From contig NMRB01001026.1 in the NCBI GenBank assembly GCA_002633025.1, positions 22,953 through 86,952 on the forward strand: DNA of 64,000 bases. The letters run 5' to 3'. A program made the translations under genes and the position numbers. Below are positions 23,801-36,300 of this stretch, in pieces. Position 1 is the stretch's first letter; each line of letters starts with the position of its first letter. The stretch is from Notospermus geniculatus. Lineage: Eukaryota; Nemertea; Pilidiophora; Heteronemertea; Lineidae. The notes under the pieces are model-generated. The model was not told the origin of the DNA. It did no database searches and worked only from the letters and a program-made list of their open reading frames with translations.

Positions 23801-25987
23801 GGGTATTCAGTGGCATTCAGTTGGTTGGTGTAACTGTCACTGTCTTCTAGGGTTGAGCCATCAAAGTCCATATTTAGAGGTGTGCCAAAGGACGATTCCC
23901 TTTCTGATGTCGAACGCTACTGCATCTGTAATGAAGACAAGCCTGGTAAATGCCTTTTGAACGGGATAATAAGGATGAAGGACCTGCAGTGGAGTAAGTT
24001 TACAAGGGTGCAAGGACCCCCATTCATTCTTCAGTAGGCCTACACGTTTGTCAGGTTAATTGATATCTAAATCTATATGGAACCTCCCAATGACACTCTC
24101 AAAACCGCTAACCACAAAAACTTAGAACGTAGGCTATATTATTGGACTTCGTACAAACGATGCAGATGCTGGTACTGTTACCATTGAAAACATTGAAATA
24201 TTTTCCGTGGGTAAAATTACAGAGGCCTTTACACAATGAAACTTAATCATTGATTACATGTTTAAAACAAAACAAAAGATTTTCGACACAAGACTTTTAT
24301 CCTCCAATGCCTTTTGCACGAATTGCAGAACTTTTATACATGCAACTCATGCAGGTTCCTATGCGGAAGACATCACACAGCAGACTATTGAGAATACCAA
24401 GAACTACATTGCACGATATGGAAAGACTATTGGTGTGATGGACTACATTGATGATGTCATAGATCCAAAGTTTATACCAAAGGTGAACTTTTACCTATCA
24501 AATCAAATTTATCAATATTAATACATGTAGGCTGAAGTAACTGGGATCTGTTAAAAAAGAGACATCTAAAAGGGATAAAATTAAAGCCAGCTTCATGGAA
24601 CATCGGTAGATGGGCAAATGTTGTTATTGGCAATGTCATTTTCAGCCTGCTTCGTGGAGCAGTGGATGGACGAAAGAGAAAGCCAAGAGCTACTGTGCAT
24701 CCCAGCTGAAGGGTAGAGATGAGGTTGAACTATGTATGAAGGTGCCCGGCATGGCAAACAGCTTGGAAACAATGATGTTAAACTGTATCGAAGACATTAA
24801 GGTAAGATTTCGGATTTCGGAAAAGAAGGGGATAGAAACATTGAAATCAGCGGAAAATTCCAATGATTTGCTCCAAATTTCAGAATTTCACGGTCAATTT
24901 TACAGATTTGTCGGGGCGGGGCCCAAGGGGGGCGTGCGCCCCCCGGATCCGCGCCTGATTCTAACAGTCTTTTTGGCAGTGTATTTCAGGGCAGAAAGGT
25001 CCTCCGAGGTCTTAGACATGAACGAAAAAAGCTTTTTATTCAAAAGCAAGTTTTTCTTTTCATTTGTCTTTTCCAGTTGTCTGGGAACACCAGCTTCGCA
25101 GAGGACGCTTTGACCGCCTACATGTATAACTGCAGATACATTATCGCAGTCAACGTCACTCTGTCAAACAGTAAACTAGGGTCTGATATCATTGGAACTG
25201 TTGCCAAAAATACCTGTCCGAGTAAATGCTTTCCATTTGGTGGTATTTGTGAAAATGGTATGTTTCAATTTAATCTACCTTCCTCCTTTTTTAATAACCT
25301 GATATATGTATAGTACGCGAAATAACAGCAGAAATGTTAGCCTACTCTTCGATTTGTCAAAAACTGCAATTGCAAAGCATGCTAATTATTCAGCCAAGTG
25401 CGATATCCTCGTGCCTCTCTGGGTCGTTCACAAACTTCAACAGAACAACAACTTCGAGATAGAAAAATTGTACGTCTATCTGTCTTTCAGGAAAGTGCAA
25501 ATGTAAAAAAAGTTGGGTTAATAAGGATTGTTCGGCGAGTTTAGAATGCCCACCAAAATCATTCAGATTGGAACACAGTGGTTTATGTGATATAAAAACA
25601 AGTGATTGTTCGACGTCGTCCATTTTTGGTGGTGGATTAATTGACAACAAGAATTTGGCTGTTGTCTTAGAGAAGGTTCAGGTAAAGTACTTTTCTCACA
25701 TTCTGCTCGATGATAGTCCGGCGCAGCCTTCGCGCGACCCAATGGAATGCGGAAATACGAAATCTGACAACAGCTTGCGGCTAGCCTACCTAATTACGCC
25801 ATCTACCCCCGCGTTACCAAGCATTGTAAACACCGTGTTAACACCAACTTTGAAATCACCCAATGTTGTGTTCCAGTGGACTTCAACAGGACCAAAGAGG
25901 TCTAACACTGTCGTAACTGTCCCAGCGAAGAAGATTGGCTTCAATGAAGTTGCGTTCAAAGTTCCTGAACCGGGATCTAGGTGTTAA
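17873..25987 (+). CDS. VWDE-like protein: vWF type D domain plus one EGF
   Basis: Eighteen exons join in frame: 17873(?)-17990ish, 18195-18419, 18845-18969, 19148-19256, 19347-19471, 19681-19698 (18-nt microexon), 19888-19996, 20197-20353, 20712-20863, 21097-21337, 22521-22597, 22875-23199, 23401-23618, 23851-23993, 24355-24482, 24646-24801, 25077-25257, 25491-25987, roughly 1,030 residues. The family is recognised by CEAVGDPHMITFD (vWFD start), CICAVAVKSGDDVFV, EGLCGFFD and a KFINSW end, then an EGF module (CPSKCFPFGGICENGKCKCK). The order matches VWDE, an extracellular protein. The N-terminal third is cysteine-rich without a domain I recognise. No signal peptide is visible: the first exon could start at an ATG inside the left inverted repeat. 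The C-terminus may end early, since a GT donor lies at the last codons. An N at 17893 lies in the first exon. Confidence 0.72.
18431..18556. repeat. MITE family TTTTCGCAAAG, copy 1
   Basis: Ends AGTTTTCGCAAAG and CTTTGCGAAAATT with inner CGAAACGCCAACGCGAACG arms. Copies in the IgR-F intron at 41505 and 41701 share the CATTGTTCGATGCCACGAAG core. Confidence 0.82.
21381..22403. repeat. Interspersed repeat with GTGAGGTGAGC ends and internal duplication
   Basis: It begins with the palindrome AGCTCACCTCTGTGAGGTGAGC region, runs through a (CGTCCGT)n-like tract, then two diverged copies of a unit of about 280 bp starting GGCACGTTTCTAAACCGC. It ends ACAGAGGTGAGC. It lies in an intron of the VWDE-like gene just before the vWFD exons. 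Confidence 0.75.
22651..22812. repeat. Dispersed CAGTCAGCCGC repeat, copy 1
   Basis: Shares AGTCAGCCGC, TTGATTGGTGCTC and CCTATTGGTCA with 40185-40348, and with 45992-46158 on the other strand. Confidence 0.7.
24811..24960. repeat. Dispersed GGATTTCGG...CAATGATTTGCTCC repeat, copy 1
   Basis: Shares more than 100 bp with 44617-44776 in reverse orientation, including CAATGATTTGCTCCAAATTT. A frame through both copies reads similarly (NDLLQISEFHG), which only reflects the shared DNA. Confidence 0.75.
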
Positions 25988-26189
25988 AGGAGCCGAGTTA
26001 TGGAATCAGATAAAAGCGTGACGGAAAAAATATCAAGTCTGATATGTTGATTACATCATGATGGAGACATCTGATGTTGAAAATTATTGGCTCATTGGAT
26101 TGCCCAGGTTGACAAACCTAGGAGTAGGATGTGTTACCAGAGCTGTAGCTGTTGACGGAGATAAGATATGAAGGCGTGACAGACCGGAC

Positions 26190-26250
26190 ACACAGACAGA
26201 AAGACAGACAGACAGACAGACAGACAGATACACACACACAGACACAGACA
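26190..26250. repeat. CAGACAGA microsatellite
   Basis: Tandem CAGA/CACA tract after the VWDE-like stop codon. Confidence 0.9.
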
Positions 26251-26335
26251 CCATGACCAAAAACAATATGGTTCCCGATCTTGATGATCGGGAACCATAA
26301 TAAAACTCCAGAGACTACAATGCGTTTTTCAGGTT

Positions 26336-29300
26336 ATGGGTCTTCTTTTCCGTTTCTGGTACGTCTTTGTCATTTTTGGGACGTGGTCACAGATCTCGGA
26401 GGGTAAGTGCCCGGAGAGGGACTGCTAAAACATGTGTATTCATTCTTCGGAGGCTAGTCTGTGTCTGGCGAAAACTGATCACTCCAGGTACGGCATGCAG
26501 ACATGCGTACGCCAACTGGATGTTAAAGAAGGACTCAAGTCTGTACTGACTATCGTTACAGAGTTTTTGTAAGCGTAGTTGCACCAAGCAGATACAAGCT
26601 TTCTACGAGGCCAGAGGCCTATACAACATGTGGGAGTTAATTTCCGTTCCTCCAGCTGTTTAAAGGTGCCCACAGGTCAACATTGCGTCCTGAAGAAACT
26701 CGCAGAAACTAGCTTTTCGGCGATGGAGGCAACTCGGAGTGACTGATCAGCTGCCGATTTTGTCGACCCGAGCGCGCTTGCGTCTCCAAGCAACTGCCGG
26801 ATGCATCATGAGCGTGCTGTTCGAGGTATAGAGGAATCCCACTGACGATTGTGACGTCACTGCCGCGACGAGATGCCGCCATGCTGGACGTCACGTCCAA
26901 CGCATTCGTAGCTTCAGATGACGTCCAACATGGCTGACGTGCGAATTATGACGTCAATGATGACGTCACGTGAAGTTCCTCTATAACAGCAGTTGCTCCG
27001 TGTTCCTCTCAATCGCTGAAATGTCGACCTGCGCGTGGTGTTTTTTTTTGATCCGTCGAGTTGCTTCAAGACGCAATGTCGACCTGTAGGCACCTTTGCG
27101 CCGCTGTCAGCTCTTGCTTGACATCAGGCTTTTTTCAGCTGCGCGGGAAAGTGTCCTACCACAACTCGGTTGTGGTAGTGGAACTTTGATGTCAACACAT
27201 CATCACAACATCTATCTCGATGTCTTTTTCTCCTCAGTGAATGGCCAGTTTACACTGACGGGGTTTCCTCACGCTGAGAAGGGAACCACTCATAAACTAA
27301 CTTGTAAATACCCAGGAGCCACTGCCTATACTTGGACAAGTCCCCGTGGTGGCCGCGTTATGAATGGTGCCAAGATTACATTTATAGTTGACACTGACGT
27401 GGACGATGGTTTATGGAAATGTGAAGCAACTGTTGGTGGGGATAAAAAGATTATTCTAGAGAATCTCTTAGTCTACTGTAAGTATCAGAAGTATTAAGTA
27501 GAAGTATAAATCTGGTGTAATATTGTTAATATCATACTTCTTGTGCTATTTTCAAAGTGATGATGACGCCGATGATCACAACAGTACGAATATATACGTA
27601 GCGGCAGTAGAAAATCATCGAAGTATAAATCAACAATTGTGTAGCCCTAAATCCCTAAATGTTGTCTATTTTAGGCCCAGGCCTTTACGTGACCAGTGCT
27701 TCAAACACAAATCCTTCCATGGGAGATCAACTCGAACTATTCTGTGAGTTGAAAAATCCAAAAGGAGGAGTGGTATCGTGGAACCATCGTCCGTTTGGTG
27801 AGTCAGGCGACAAGGATGTGGCGCACGTGTATAGAATATGCCTCATAAACTCCAAATGGAAGGGGAAGGACAATATAAGCTGGGCAGAGGGAACCATATG
27901 TGAAACATCAACAACTAATAAATACTTTAATATTATCATCGAAGAAGTGCAAGAATCAAATGCTGGATACTGGAGATGTGCAGATCGTGGTGACAACGGT
28001 TGCTTTAGTAAAGCTGTCAGAATAAATATAGCACGTAAGTATACGTTCGTTTACTTGTAAAGTCTGGCAACATCTATCTTTGACCTAATGGAATGCGGAA
28101 GTTAGGAAATTGATCGTTGGATTTTCCGTGGACCTTTAATCACACGCGGCTATTGAATGACCGGTGGACATGGTGGACAACACGAACAATCGAGGAACGA
28201 CCACAAGTGATCGACAGGCATGATTATAAACCGCAAAGCTCTGTCACATTACATGACTTCCGCATTCCATTAGGTCGAAGATAGATGTTGCCAGACTTTA
28301 ACTTGGACGGTAACTTGGATGTAAAATGTTTACTTGGACTTTCATCAGGTAAAGAAGCAGAGTATTCCTGCGCTGACATACCCACGTATGGAGACCTCTA
28401 TTGACAATGTTTTGAACTACCGCTTACTAGTATCAACCTCGTTCCATGTCGAGTAACTCTCGGGCTGGGTTTACATAGAGCCACACGAAACACGATCACT
28501 TGACACGGTACGTTGACATACGCGTGTGTTGATGAACTGACAATGGATTTTTCATTTGGCCGTTTACATTCGTCTATACGCGTGGGGTTACGTAGAGAGT
28601 GGAGTATATACACGTTTTGAAGAGAACGAGCATGCTCGTTCTTTCAGGCGTGTGCTGACTTCGTGGGACGATCTTGCGTTGTTTCGAAGTACGGAGATGG
28701 ATATTTTAGGATGTTTCCTCATCAAATATCAGATCTTTTCTTATTTGCATCACGAAATGCATGAGACCTAATGAAAATAATGCCAAAATTCGAGGCATCG
28801 TGTCAAATGATAGAGACACGATGAAGGCCTATGTAAACCGCCGTGTTGGCGTGTCGTAATATATACGCGTACCGTAGCGTGTCTTCCGTGTGTCGACACG
28901 CTCTATGTAAACCCAGCCTCGTATCCACGTATGCATTGTAATGTAATCATACATTCTCCAACACTGGGGCGAAAGGTAAGACTACGGTATTGGAGACTGA
29001 TGCACCACGGGTGGCGCCGGCTATTGACAAAAACTGGAAATATCGAGGCCCTTTAAAAAAGAAATGCTATATACATGTATGTCATCGGTGACATCATGAA
29101 CAGAAGCTTGTCATCAGTTACACCATGAACAAAGGGTATGTAATAGTGCTTATGCTGTCATAATTAACACCAAATGTACAGTGGTGCCAGAACAAATATC
29201 AAATAATTTTACCGCATACCCATCACTTGTAATGTTTTTACTACATGTACTTTTAGAGCCGCCAAGGGACCCACCAACCATCACAGGTTTCAACAACCCC

Positions 29301-32300
29301 ATCGTCGGCACCAACCACACCTTGACTTGCAACGCTTGGCAGCCATTCGCCCGGTCGATGATTTATACTTGGTATAAAGACGGACTAAAGATATCATCAG
29401 GGAATGTATCAACTTGGTCCCTGAAGCCGGTTGTCAGGGATGCAGCAGGAAAATACAGATGTGAAGTTTCTGACAAGAAAGTGAAGGTTCAGGCAGAAGA
29501 TACTCTTGTAGTCTACTGTAAGTTTTTATCTAATAGATCGTCCCTGGGAATTCTGGTTTAAGGAGAGCGAACCAACGAGCGCATTGTTTAGAGTCAATTA
29601 ACATGGAGATAGATTACACTAAATACTATATACATTTTTCGAACGATAGTTATAAAGCCTCGCAAAATATCTGGCAATGAAGCGATTTTTGAAAGCAATA
29701 AAAACTCCATCATTTTTTTCCCATTTTTGTTGCATTTTTTAAGACACCGCCATTTGGAACACTGCGATCGAAAAGGACACACGTAAGCGTATTCATATCG
29801 GTCGGAAAACCAACCTCACTCTGGACATTTTAGTCCATCCTCTTCCAACATCAATCGACTGGTACTTTGATGGGAACCTGACCTCGCCACTGAACGTTAC
29901 AACCATAAAACAAAGTGAGACAACATGGATTATGACAATAACGTCTGTGACGATGGACGACTATGGGAACTACACAGCTAAAGTTACAAATGATGCTGGA
30001 AGCAGCGTTTTCCATTACGAGATCGCTAGGCCGTGTAAGTATTCCTGTGGACATCCAGGAATTCAATTCCTTTAATACCAGAGTGCTGGACTTTCGGAAA
30101 ACACGTGTGATACTAGAAGTTTCATAAAAAGATGAGGTATACGACATAACCTCGGGCGAGAGAGTCCACAAAGTCGTTTTTGGAGGCACTAGATAGTTTG
30201 CGCAACTTCAAGAAGTTCCCTTTTGCGCTTTGCGCTTGTCCGTTCCCTGTGTTTATGTGTGGTACCAACAATAAAATTACTTTTTCTACCACGCACTTAT
30301 ACATACATAGGAAACGGCTGACCAAATTATATTTTCATACGTTCTCGGAAAGCATCATTCTGGACAGTCCAATTGAGTCCATCTACGGGGGTGTAATACA
30401 GGAAAACATAAATCACACCACATTTAAATTTACAGAAGTTCCTGAAACTCTGCTGCAGGCAATTTCTGTAAAAATATTACAAAAATTTCTAACAGTGTAC
30501 CTCAGATCTGATGTTCTCAGGATGTCGATAGACTACATGCCTACAGGGAAGGAAGATATTCAATTACATGTACTTACATATATTCATACTCTTGGTTTTC
30601 CCAGTTCCTCCTGACATGCCGACGGACGTAAAAGCCATGATCAAGGACAAAAATGGTTTTGTCGTATCGTTTCTCGCGGGTTTTGACGGAGGTGCACCGC
30701 AGACTTTCACCATAGAATACAATGCCGAGTGTGGGGAAACCGAAATTCTCTCTGGAATCAAAGAACAGGGGAATACGAAGATAGTTACCGTTGTCATTGC
30801 TAATTTACTCGAGGGTATACCTTACTATATCAAGGTGAAGGCCGTTAATGATATTGGTTCAAGTAGTTACACTGAAACTATCCAACAACAGATAGGGGGG
30901 ATCCCTCGGACAAATTGGAAAGGTTAGTACATGTAGGGCCGTGGGGTGGCTCTAGCACTGTTAAAAAATCGTCCGGTCCCATGGGTACAAATACTGATTT
31001 CTCCATGGGTTCAAATGACCCAACTGGGTAGCATAAACCTAGAAGTAGGTCAGTTGGACCCGAAAGCTGCTCATGGGTGCCAGCACCTCACGGGCAGCAA
31101 TCGTAGATGGGCCAAAGTGACCTATGAAACTGGTCATATTTATGGGTTACTGCAACCTAAGGACCTATTTATTTCGTCCCGAAGAACAAGTATTCTGGGT
31201 ACCATGAACCCATTCTCTTGTACCCATTTCAAAGAAACCCATGGCAAACGGGTCCAGACAGGGGACAAGGAATGAACCCATTCCCATGGTTTTTTTTCGA
31301 GCTTATTAGTTTTTACAGTGTGAACGTACGACTTTTTCTCATCTCCATTACTCCAAAAATACTTCATGACGCCCATCGAGTTTCGGGTTTCTCTACTGTT
31401 TTCATTTCAGATGTGGCCGTCGATTGCAGCCAGTCGTCTAGGCCTAAATCTGGGATGCCGTTTTGGCAGGTGATGGTCATCGCCGGGGGAAGCTTTGGCG
31501 TCATCGCCATTTTAAGCATTCTGATAATTTTAACCAGGAAGTGCAAAAAATGGAGCCCTCATGGGGGAGCTGTTTGGGAGGTGAGCTAAAACTTTTTGTT
31601 TTTTTTTGTTTTTTATGAAATATTGTAATGTGGCTTGATTTTTACCACCCTCCTCCACTTGACTGCTCAAAATGAATTCCAAAATCATTTTCCAAATTAC
31701 ATTATTGTATCATCTCTTTCCATTACCATTATCATCACCCAAGAAAACGATGTTCTATTTCATAAAGCTATGAATTAAACTGGCGGATTCAGGGAGGAGG
31801 GGGTGTACGCTTTGAAAGATCCTCGAGACAAAATGATAGGGACTAGAAATTTTAGAAATCAAACGATTAACGTAAACTTTACGACAACGTAATTTACTAC
31901 ACATTAACCAGATTTTATATACATGTAATTGCACTTTCGGTAACGCTGTCGTTAACGTTTACGTTTATCGGTTGATTTCTAAACCTCCCTTATGTAATGT
32001 ACATGCACGAACGCAGTCGTAGAAAATACTCCGACCACTCTCTCACAAAATGTAGTCGGAAGCAGATTTTCCACGCCCGATGTTATGTAACATCAGTAAA
32101 AAGATATACATGTACAGGATTGTGATTTTTGTCTGGAGCCGAACTTTCTTAACAAGTCTATCTCTTTTTTCACTTCATTCCAGGGCGAATACGCACAGCC
32201 AAAGCGTACCCCTATTCCTCAAGAAACAGAGTATGACGAACTAGAGCTGGGGAGCCGAGTTGATGCCGAGGATAGTTTTGAAAGTGTTGACGTCTATGAG

Positions 32301-32435
32301 AATATAAAAGAGTCGAATTCTCACAATGGATCCGTGATGTCCAATAGCCCCTATGAAAACCCACCAGACGCTGGAGACAGTGAAAATCTCAGTGATGTGG
32401 TGTACGACGATGTGCCACCTGAGACGAGCAACTGA
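26336..32435 (+). CDS. IgR-D: full-length Ig4-FN3 receptor with tyrosine-motif tail
   Basis: Exons: signal peptide 26336-26402 (MGLLFRFWYVFVIFGTWSQ), Ig1 27238-27477, Ig2 27675-28034, Ig3 29257-29517, Ig4 29744-30034, FN3 30605-30922, TM 31411-31580, tail 32184-32435. They join into 652 residues. Ig1 has LTCKYPG and LWKCEA, Ig2 LFCEL and AGYWRC plus extra cysteines, Ig3 LTCNAWQ and KYRCEV. Ig4 has no cysteine (DILVHPLPTSIDWYFDG then DDYGNYTAKV). The membrane segment follows GMPFWQVMVIAGGSFG. Tail motifs: TEYDEL (ITSM-like), VYENI, SPYENP (YxN) and VVYDDV (ITIM consensus). Ig1 is closest to IgR-F and FN3 to IgR-B. Its upstream block lies far away at 17.3-17.9 kb. Confidence 0.88.
26662..27097. 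repeat. MITE family AAAGGTGCC/AGGTCGACATTGCGTC, copy 1
   Basis: Ends AAAGGTGCCCACAGGTCAAC and GTCGACCTGTAGGCACCTTT are inverted. Its interior has ACGTCA repeats. It lies in the signal-peptide-to-Ig1 intron of IgR-D; a relative lies at 43644. Confidence 0.82.
28060..28298. repeat. MITE with AAGTCTGGCAACATC ends, TA flanks
   Basis: Arms of about 40 bp match in inverse (AAGTCTGGCAACATCTATCT). TA lies at 28058-59 and 28299-300. It begins 25 bp after the IgR-D Ig2 donor. Confidence 0.9.
28461..28921. repeat. MITE with GGCTGGGTTTACATAGAG ends
   Basis: Inverted ends GGGCTGGGTTTACATAGAG and CTCTATGTAAACCCAGCC, related to the element at 15976. It lies in the Ig2-Ig3 intron of IgR-D. Confidence 0.8.
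30035..30604. other. IgR-D Ig4-FN3 intron, nothing recognised
   Basis: A 144-codon open frame crosses this intron and enters the FN3 exon in the wrong frame. It shows no domain or motif, so I read the stretch as intron only. Confidence 0.6.
31846..31991. repeat. MITE family GGGAGGTTTAGAAATCAAACG, copy 1 (end eroded)
   Basis: Interior and right end (CGTTTACGTTTATCGGTTGA, then AAACCTCCCT) match the copies at 35419, 35958 and 37316. It lies in the TM-to-tail intron of IgR-D. Confidence 0.8.
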
Positions 32436-32606
32436 CAAAACACCGGAAATAATGGCACTGTCCAAGTTCGACGGACAGCGTTTTTCATAAAAGAAAAGTG
32501 TGCTAAATTTATTTCATGAGGCAAATTATGGGGATGGACGTCTGATGACTTGTCCACGTTCCTCCTCTACTTCGTCAACCAGGAATAGGATACGGTTCCC
32601 TTAAGC

Positions 32607-32618
32607 NNNNNNNNNNNN
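32607..32618. other. Assembly gap (12 N)
   Basis: Run of N shortly after the IgR-D stop codon; the true length is unknown. Confidence 0.98.
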
Positions 32619-32658
32619 CATGGAGGTTTTTGAACGCAAATTGTAGGCCTACACACGA

Positions 32659-32791
32659 AGGGCTGGTTCATACTTGCTCGCGGACCCTCAAGCGCATGAA
32701 ACTGATCGCAGGTTTCCAAGGCGTGAATATGCACACACATTGAAATTGATCATAGTCGGATCAAAATCCGGACGGAGTATGAACCACGCCT
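32659..32791. repeat. MITE family GGGCTGGTTCATACT, copy 2
   Basis: Reverse-oriented relative of 2937-3069, with the same CAAGGCGTGAATATGCACAC-type interior. Confidence 0.8.
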
Positions 32792-32849
32792 AAGTTCAAT
32801 TTACTACTCATGACGTCCAAATGATCATTCTTATTTTAATAAAATCATC

Positions 32850-33080
32850 ACGCTTGCTGCTAATTAAGTGTTAATGTTGTGATCGGAGAAAATAAAGACC
32901 TCTAAGGACTTGGCTTTCTCGTCATATTTTGTCAAAGGCACTGCTGGAAGTACAGTGTACCGCTGTAGGCCTACCTTGGCCGACTTCAACCGAGCTAATT
33001 ACGGATTTTCACAGAAACGGTATGTTGCTGCAAGTAAACCAGCTGTAGAAATATGAGCTCCCTGTGCTTAGCTGATTATC
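32850..33080 (+). promoter_or_regulatory. Conserved upstream block of IgR-E
   Basis: Shares ACGGATTTTCACAGAAACGG then TATGTT with the IgR-F block and, more weakly, with B, C and D. No TATA-like box is seen. Confidence 0.5.
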
Positions 33081-33346
33081 ATTTTTGGAATTGGTTTGTT
33101 TCCAATTCATGCAGCGTGTCTTATCCATGTAAGTACTGAACTTGGTGCATTTACTCCAGGGGTCTGCCTGATATTCCGTTCTGTTACTCTATGGCAACTA
33201 CATGTAAAGAAGTGGTAAGGGCCATAGATTCGATAGCGGAAGTTAGAAGAATGGAATTCATGAGAAAAGTTCTTAACCATACTGAAATTGATATAAAAAA
33301 ATAATGACATCAGTTTCAGATGGAACTCTACATGTGTTTTCAGGTT

Positions 33347-36300
33347 ATGGGTTTTCTTGTCCGCTTATGGTACGTCTCTCTCATCTCTGGGACGTGGTCA
33401 GATATCGCAGAGGGTAAGTACCGGTACCCGGATAGGGATTCGTGTGATAGCGTTTTCTTGCCCTAAAACTAGAAGGTACGGTCCCCGACGGTAAATTTGA
33501 ACATATTAGTAACAGTGTTATGTCGGTTTTAAAGGTGCTCTAGTTCGAATTGTAAACATTACGGTTTGTTTATTTACATGGTTGATTATAATAGTTATTT
33601 TTCCTCGGACAGGTGGCAGCACCGTGTATACAAAAACATTAATGTTATCTATTTTTATATCTATCTTGATAAATATTCTTGTAACTGAAATATATTTATG
33701 ATTTTACGCTCAAAAACAAACAAAATGTTGTGAAAAGCGAGATTTAATTCGATTTTATCTGATTTGTTAGTACCAGAAGTTGACAATAGGTGGCACACTG
33801 TAATGTTTACAATTCGAACTAGAACACCTTTAAGAGTGGAACTCATTCTGCAGCGCCATCAGCACAAGAGCTATCAGTGTCATCATCACAACATCCATCT
33901 TACTGTCTTTTCCTTCAGTGAATGGCCAGTTTACACTGACGGGGTTTCCTCATGCTGCGAAAGGGGCCACTCATAGACTCAGCTGTAAATACCCAGGAGC
34001 TACTGCCTACCAATGGACAAGTCCTGACGGTCTAACTACCCCTGGAGCAGTGGTTACCTTTACAGCTGACTGTTCAAAACACGACGGTTTATGGAAATGT
34101 GAAGCAACTGTTGGTGGGATTAATAAGACCATATCAGAAAATCTTCTCGTATACTGTAAGTGTCATTAATTGGTAAGAAATATAAGCTAAGGTTACACCT
34201 GCTGGAAATACCCGTGTTTTTCCAGACCCGTGTCAAACCCGTGTGAACGAAAATCCCGGCGATAGGTCACACTACTACATTGGGTGAGGTCAAATATTAG
34301 GTTTAAGACAAAACTGAGATAATCTCAGTATTATCACTAGTTTAAAACCACCTCCAGGTCTTAATCTGACCACATAAAACTGGCCTGAAATTAAGACCAT
34401 AATAAAACTTGAATAAAACTTAGGTAAAACTTGGATAAAACCTAGATAAAACTCCAGTTTCGAGGAATCTGTTCTCATTAGGATTCCTGGAATCTGCTGT
34501 ACACAGAGCATGTTCCATGTGTTTACATTGCATGTGTAGCGTAAACTGTACACCAGTGACAGCCAGCCATAAGTTAGTCAGCATGAACACAACTGCCGAG
34601 GCAAAATGCTTCACATGGCCACACCAACTGCAAAAACAACTTGATGATGAAATCCTCCTGAAGAAAGATGGAGTGCGAAAAAGTTTGCACTCTTTTCATA
34701 GAGATTGCCATGTGGGGACGCCCATTTCCACCAACTTGCTCAACTCTCCATTCATGGAATAGCCCCACAAGGTGATCTAACTGATCCTGGTTCAGTCTCA
34801 AGTGCCTTTCAACTGGTTCTCCACTGTAGGCCGGTCTTCATCGGAAGTTTTCAGCCATTCGAATGGCATGATCTTGAATCACAGTAGGGCAAACATGGCC
34901 GCTGGTTTAATCCTGAGATTTGACCTCTGTCAGGTTTTAAGCCCTAGGGATAAAACCTGGCCATGTGTATTTGGTAATGCATTTTGTAAAACCTGAGCAC
35001 TTTCTTCAGATTAAAACTTCGCAAGTTTTATCTAAGTTTTAAAACTTAGGCGCGAAAACGACGTCACTTAATGGCTGCGCCATCTGTAGCCGTGCTAAAG
35101 AACTAATTAGACACGGGGATTTCGAAAAGCACGGCGAGATTACCGTGTTCCAGAAACTCGTGTTTTTCAGACACGGGTTTCTTGAAGCCCGGCAATTCAC
35201 AGGTGTGACCGCAAAAAACACGGGGATTTTATGTAGTGTAACCACGGCTTAATCTAAGGCAGTTGTCACATTGAAATAAACTACTCACTTTTCATTTTCA
35301 CTCTCCTTATTTGCCATTCAAATCAAAATCAGAAAATGAACACCTGCATGAACAGTTATTAACTGAAAAATGGAGAACGCAGTGTTCATTTTTAAGTTAT
35401 CGATGACTCATGCCATATTAGGGAGGTTTCGAAATCAAACGATAAACGTAAACTTTAACGACAACTTTATTTTTGTACCGAAAATGTAATGCAAAATCTG
35501 GTTAATGTGCAGTATGAAAAATAACGTTGTCGTAAAGTTTTGGTTTATCGTTTGATTTCGAAACCTCCCCATTCACAAAGATCCAACGGCCTAATCACCG
35601 TAGTGAATCAACTTACTTTTCGAGGCTATTTTTGTTCCTAATTTCTGGACAAAATATAACCTCAAACCAGGATTCAATTCCATAGTGTAGGCTACTAATG
35701 TAAACTTTTCAAGATCTCAGTAGTACGGTGGCCCATAGAGCTCATTGATGAAAAATATTTACATTTGCATTTTTTTTCAATTCGATAATTTTTTCTTGGG
35801 GGTTTGTAAAATTTTTAGAAGTTCCCACCGCGGTGAAAATTAATTTCCACCGCGGTGAAAATTAATTTTCGCGGTGAAAATTAATTTTCACCGCGGTGGA
35901 AATATTTCCACCGAGGTGGAAATATTCTCACCGCGGTGGTAATATTTTCACCGCGGNGACAACGTTATTTTACTACACAACCAGATTTTATATTGCATTT
36001 CGGTACAAAAATAACGTTGTCGTTAACGTTTACGTTTATCGTCTGATTTCTAAACCTCCCTTAGTACTACCGTACTGATCAAATTTAGAGAGTCAAATAA
36101 TACATCTTAAATCAAACACCGCAATGGATTGATTTCAGGTTCAGGCCGATACGTGACCACTGCTTCCAACACAAACCCTTCCATCGGAGATAAAACTAAC
36201 CTATTCTGTGAACTGGTCGATCCAAAGGGTGGATTGGTACAGTGGGGCCAAGTTCTCTTAAATGAGACACATGAAAAAGGGATTGCATGGGTAGAAAGGA

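Larger units (their letters stand above)
17875..26298. mobile_element. Possible 8.4-kb insertion carrying the VWDE-like gene
   Basis: TGGTTCCCGATCA begins at 17875 and its exact reverse complement ends at 26298. TA flanks both sides. Outside these points the sequence matches contiguous DNA upstream of IgR-B and IgR-F. No transposase is seen. A second TGGTTCCCGATC at 26270-26281 forms a small palindrome with the right end, so a short MITE could explain that side. Confidence 0.45.

Noticed and set aside
24811-24953. Reading the shared NDLLQISEFHG frames at 24.8 kb and 44.7 kb as a conserved protein
   Set aside because: They are two copies of one dispersed DNA repeat in opposite orientations inside introns, with no other sign of coding.
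30180-30614. 144-codon open frame in the IgR-D intron
   Set aside because: No domain, composition like its intron, and it ends in the FN3 exon in a different frame.
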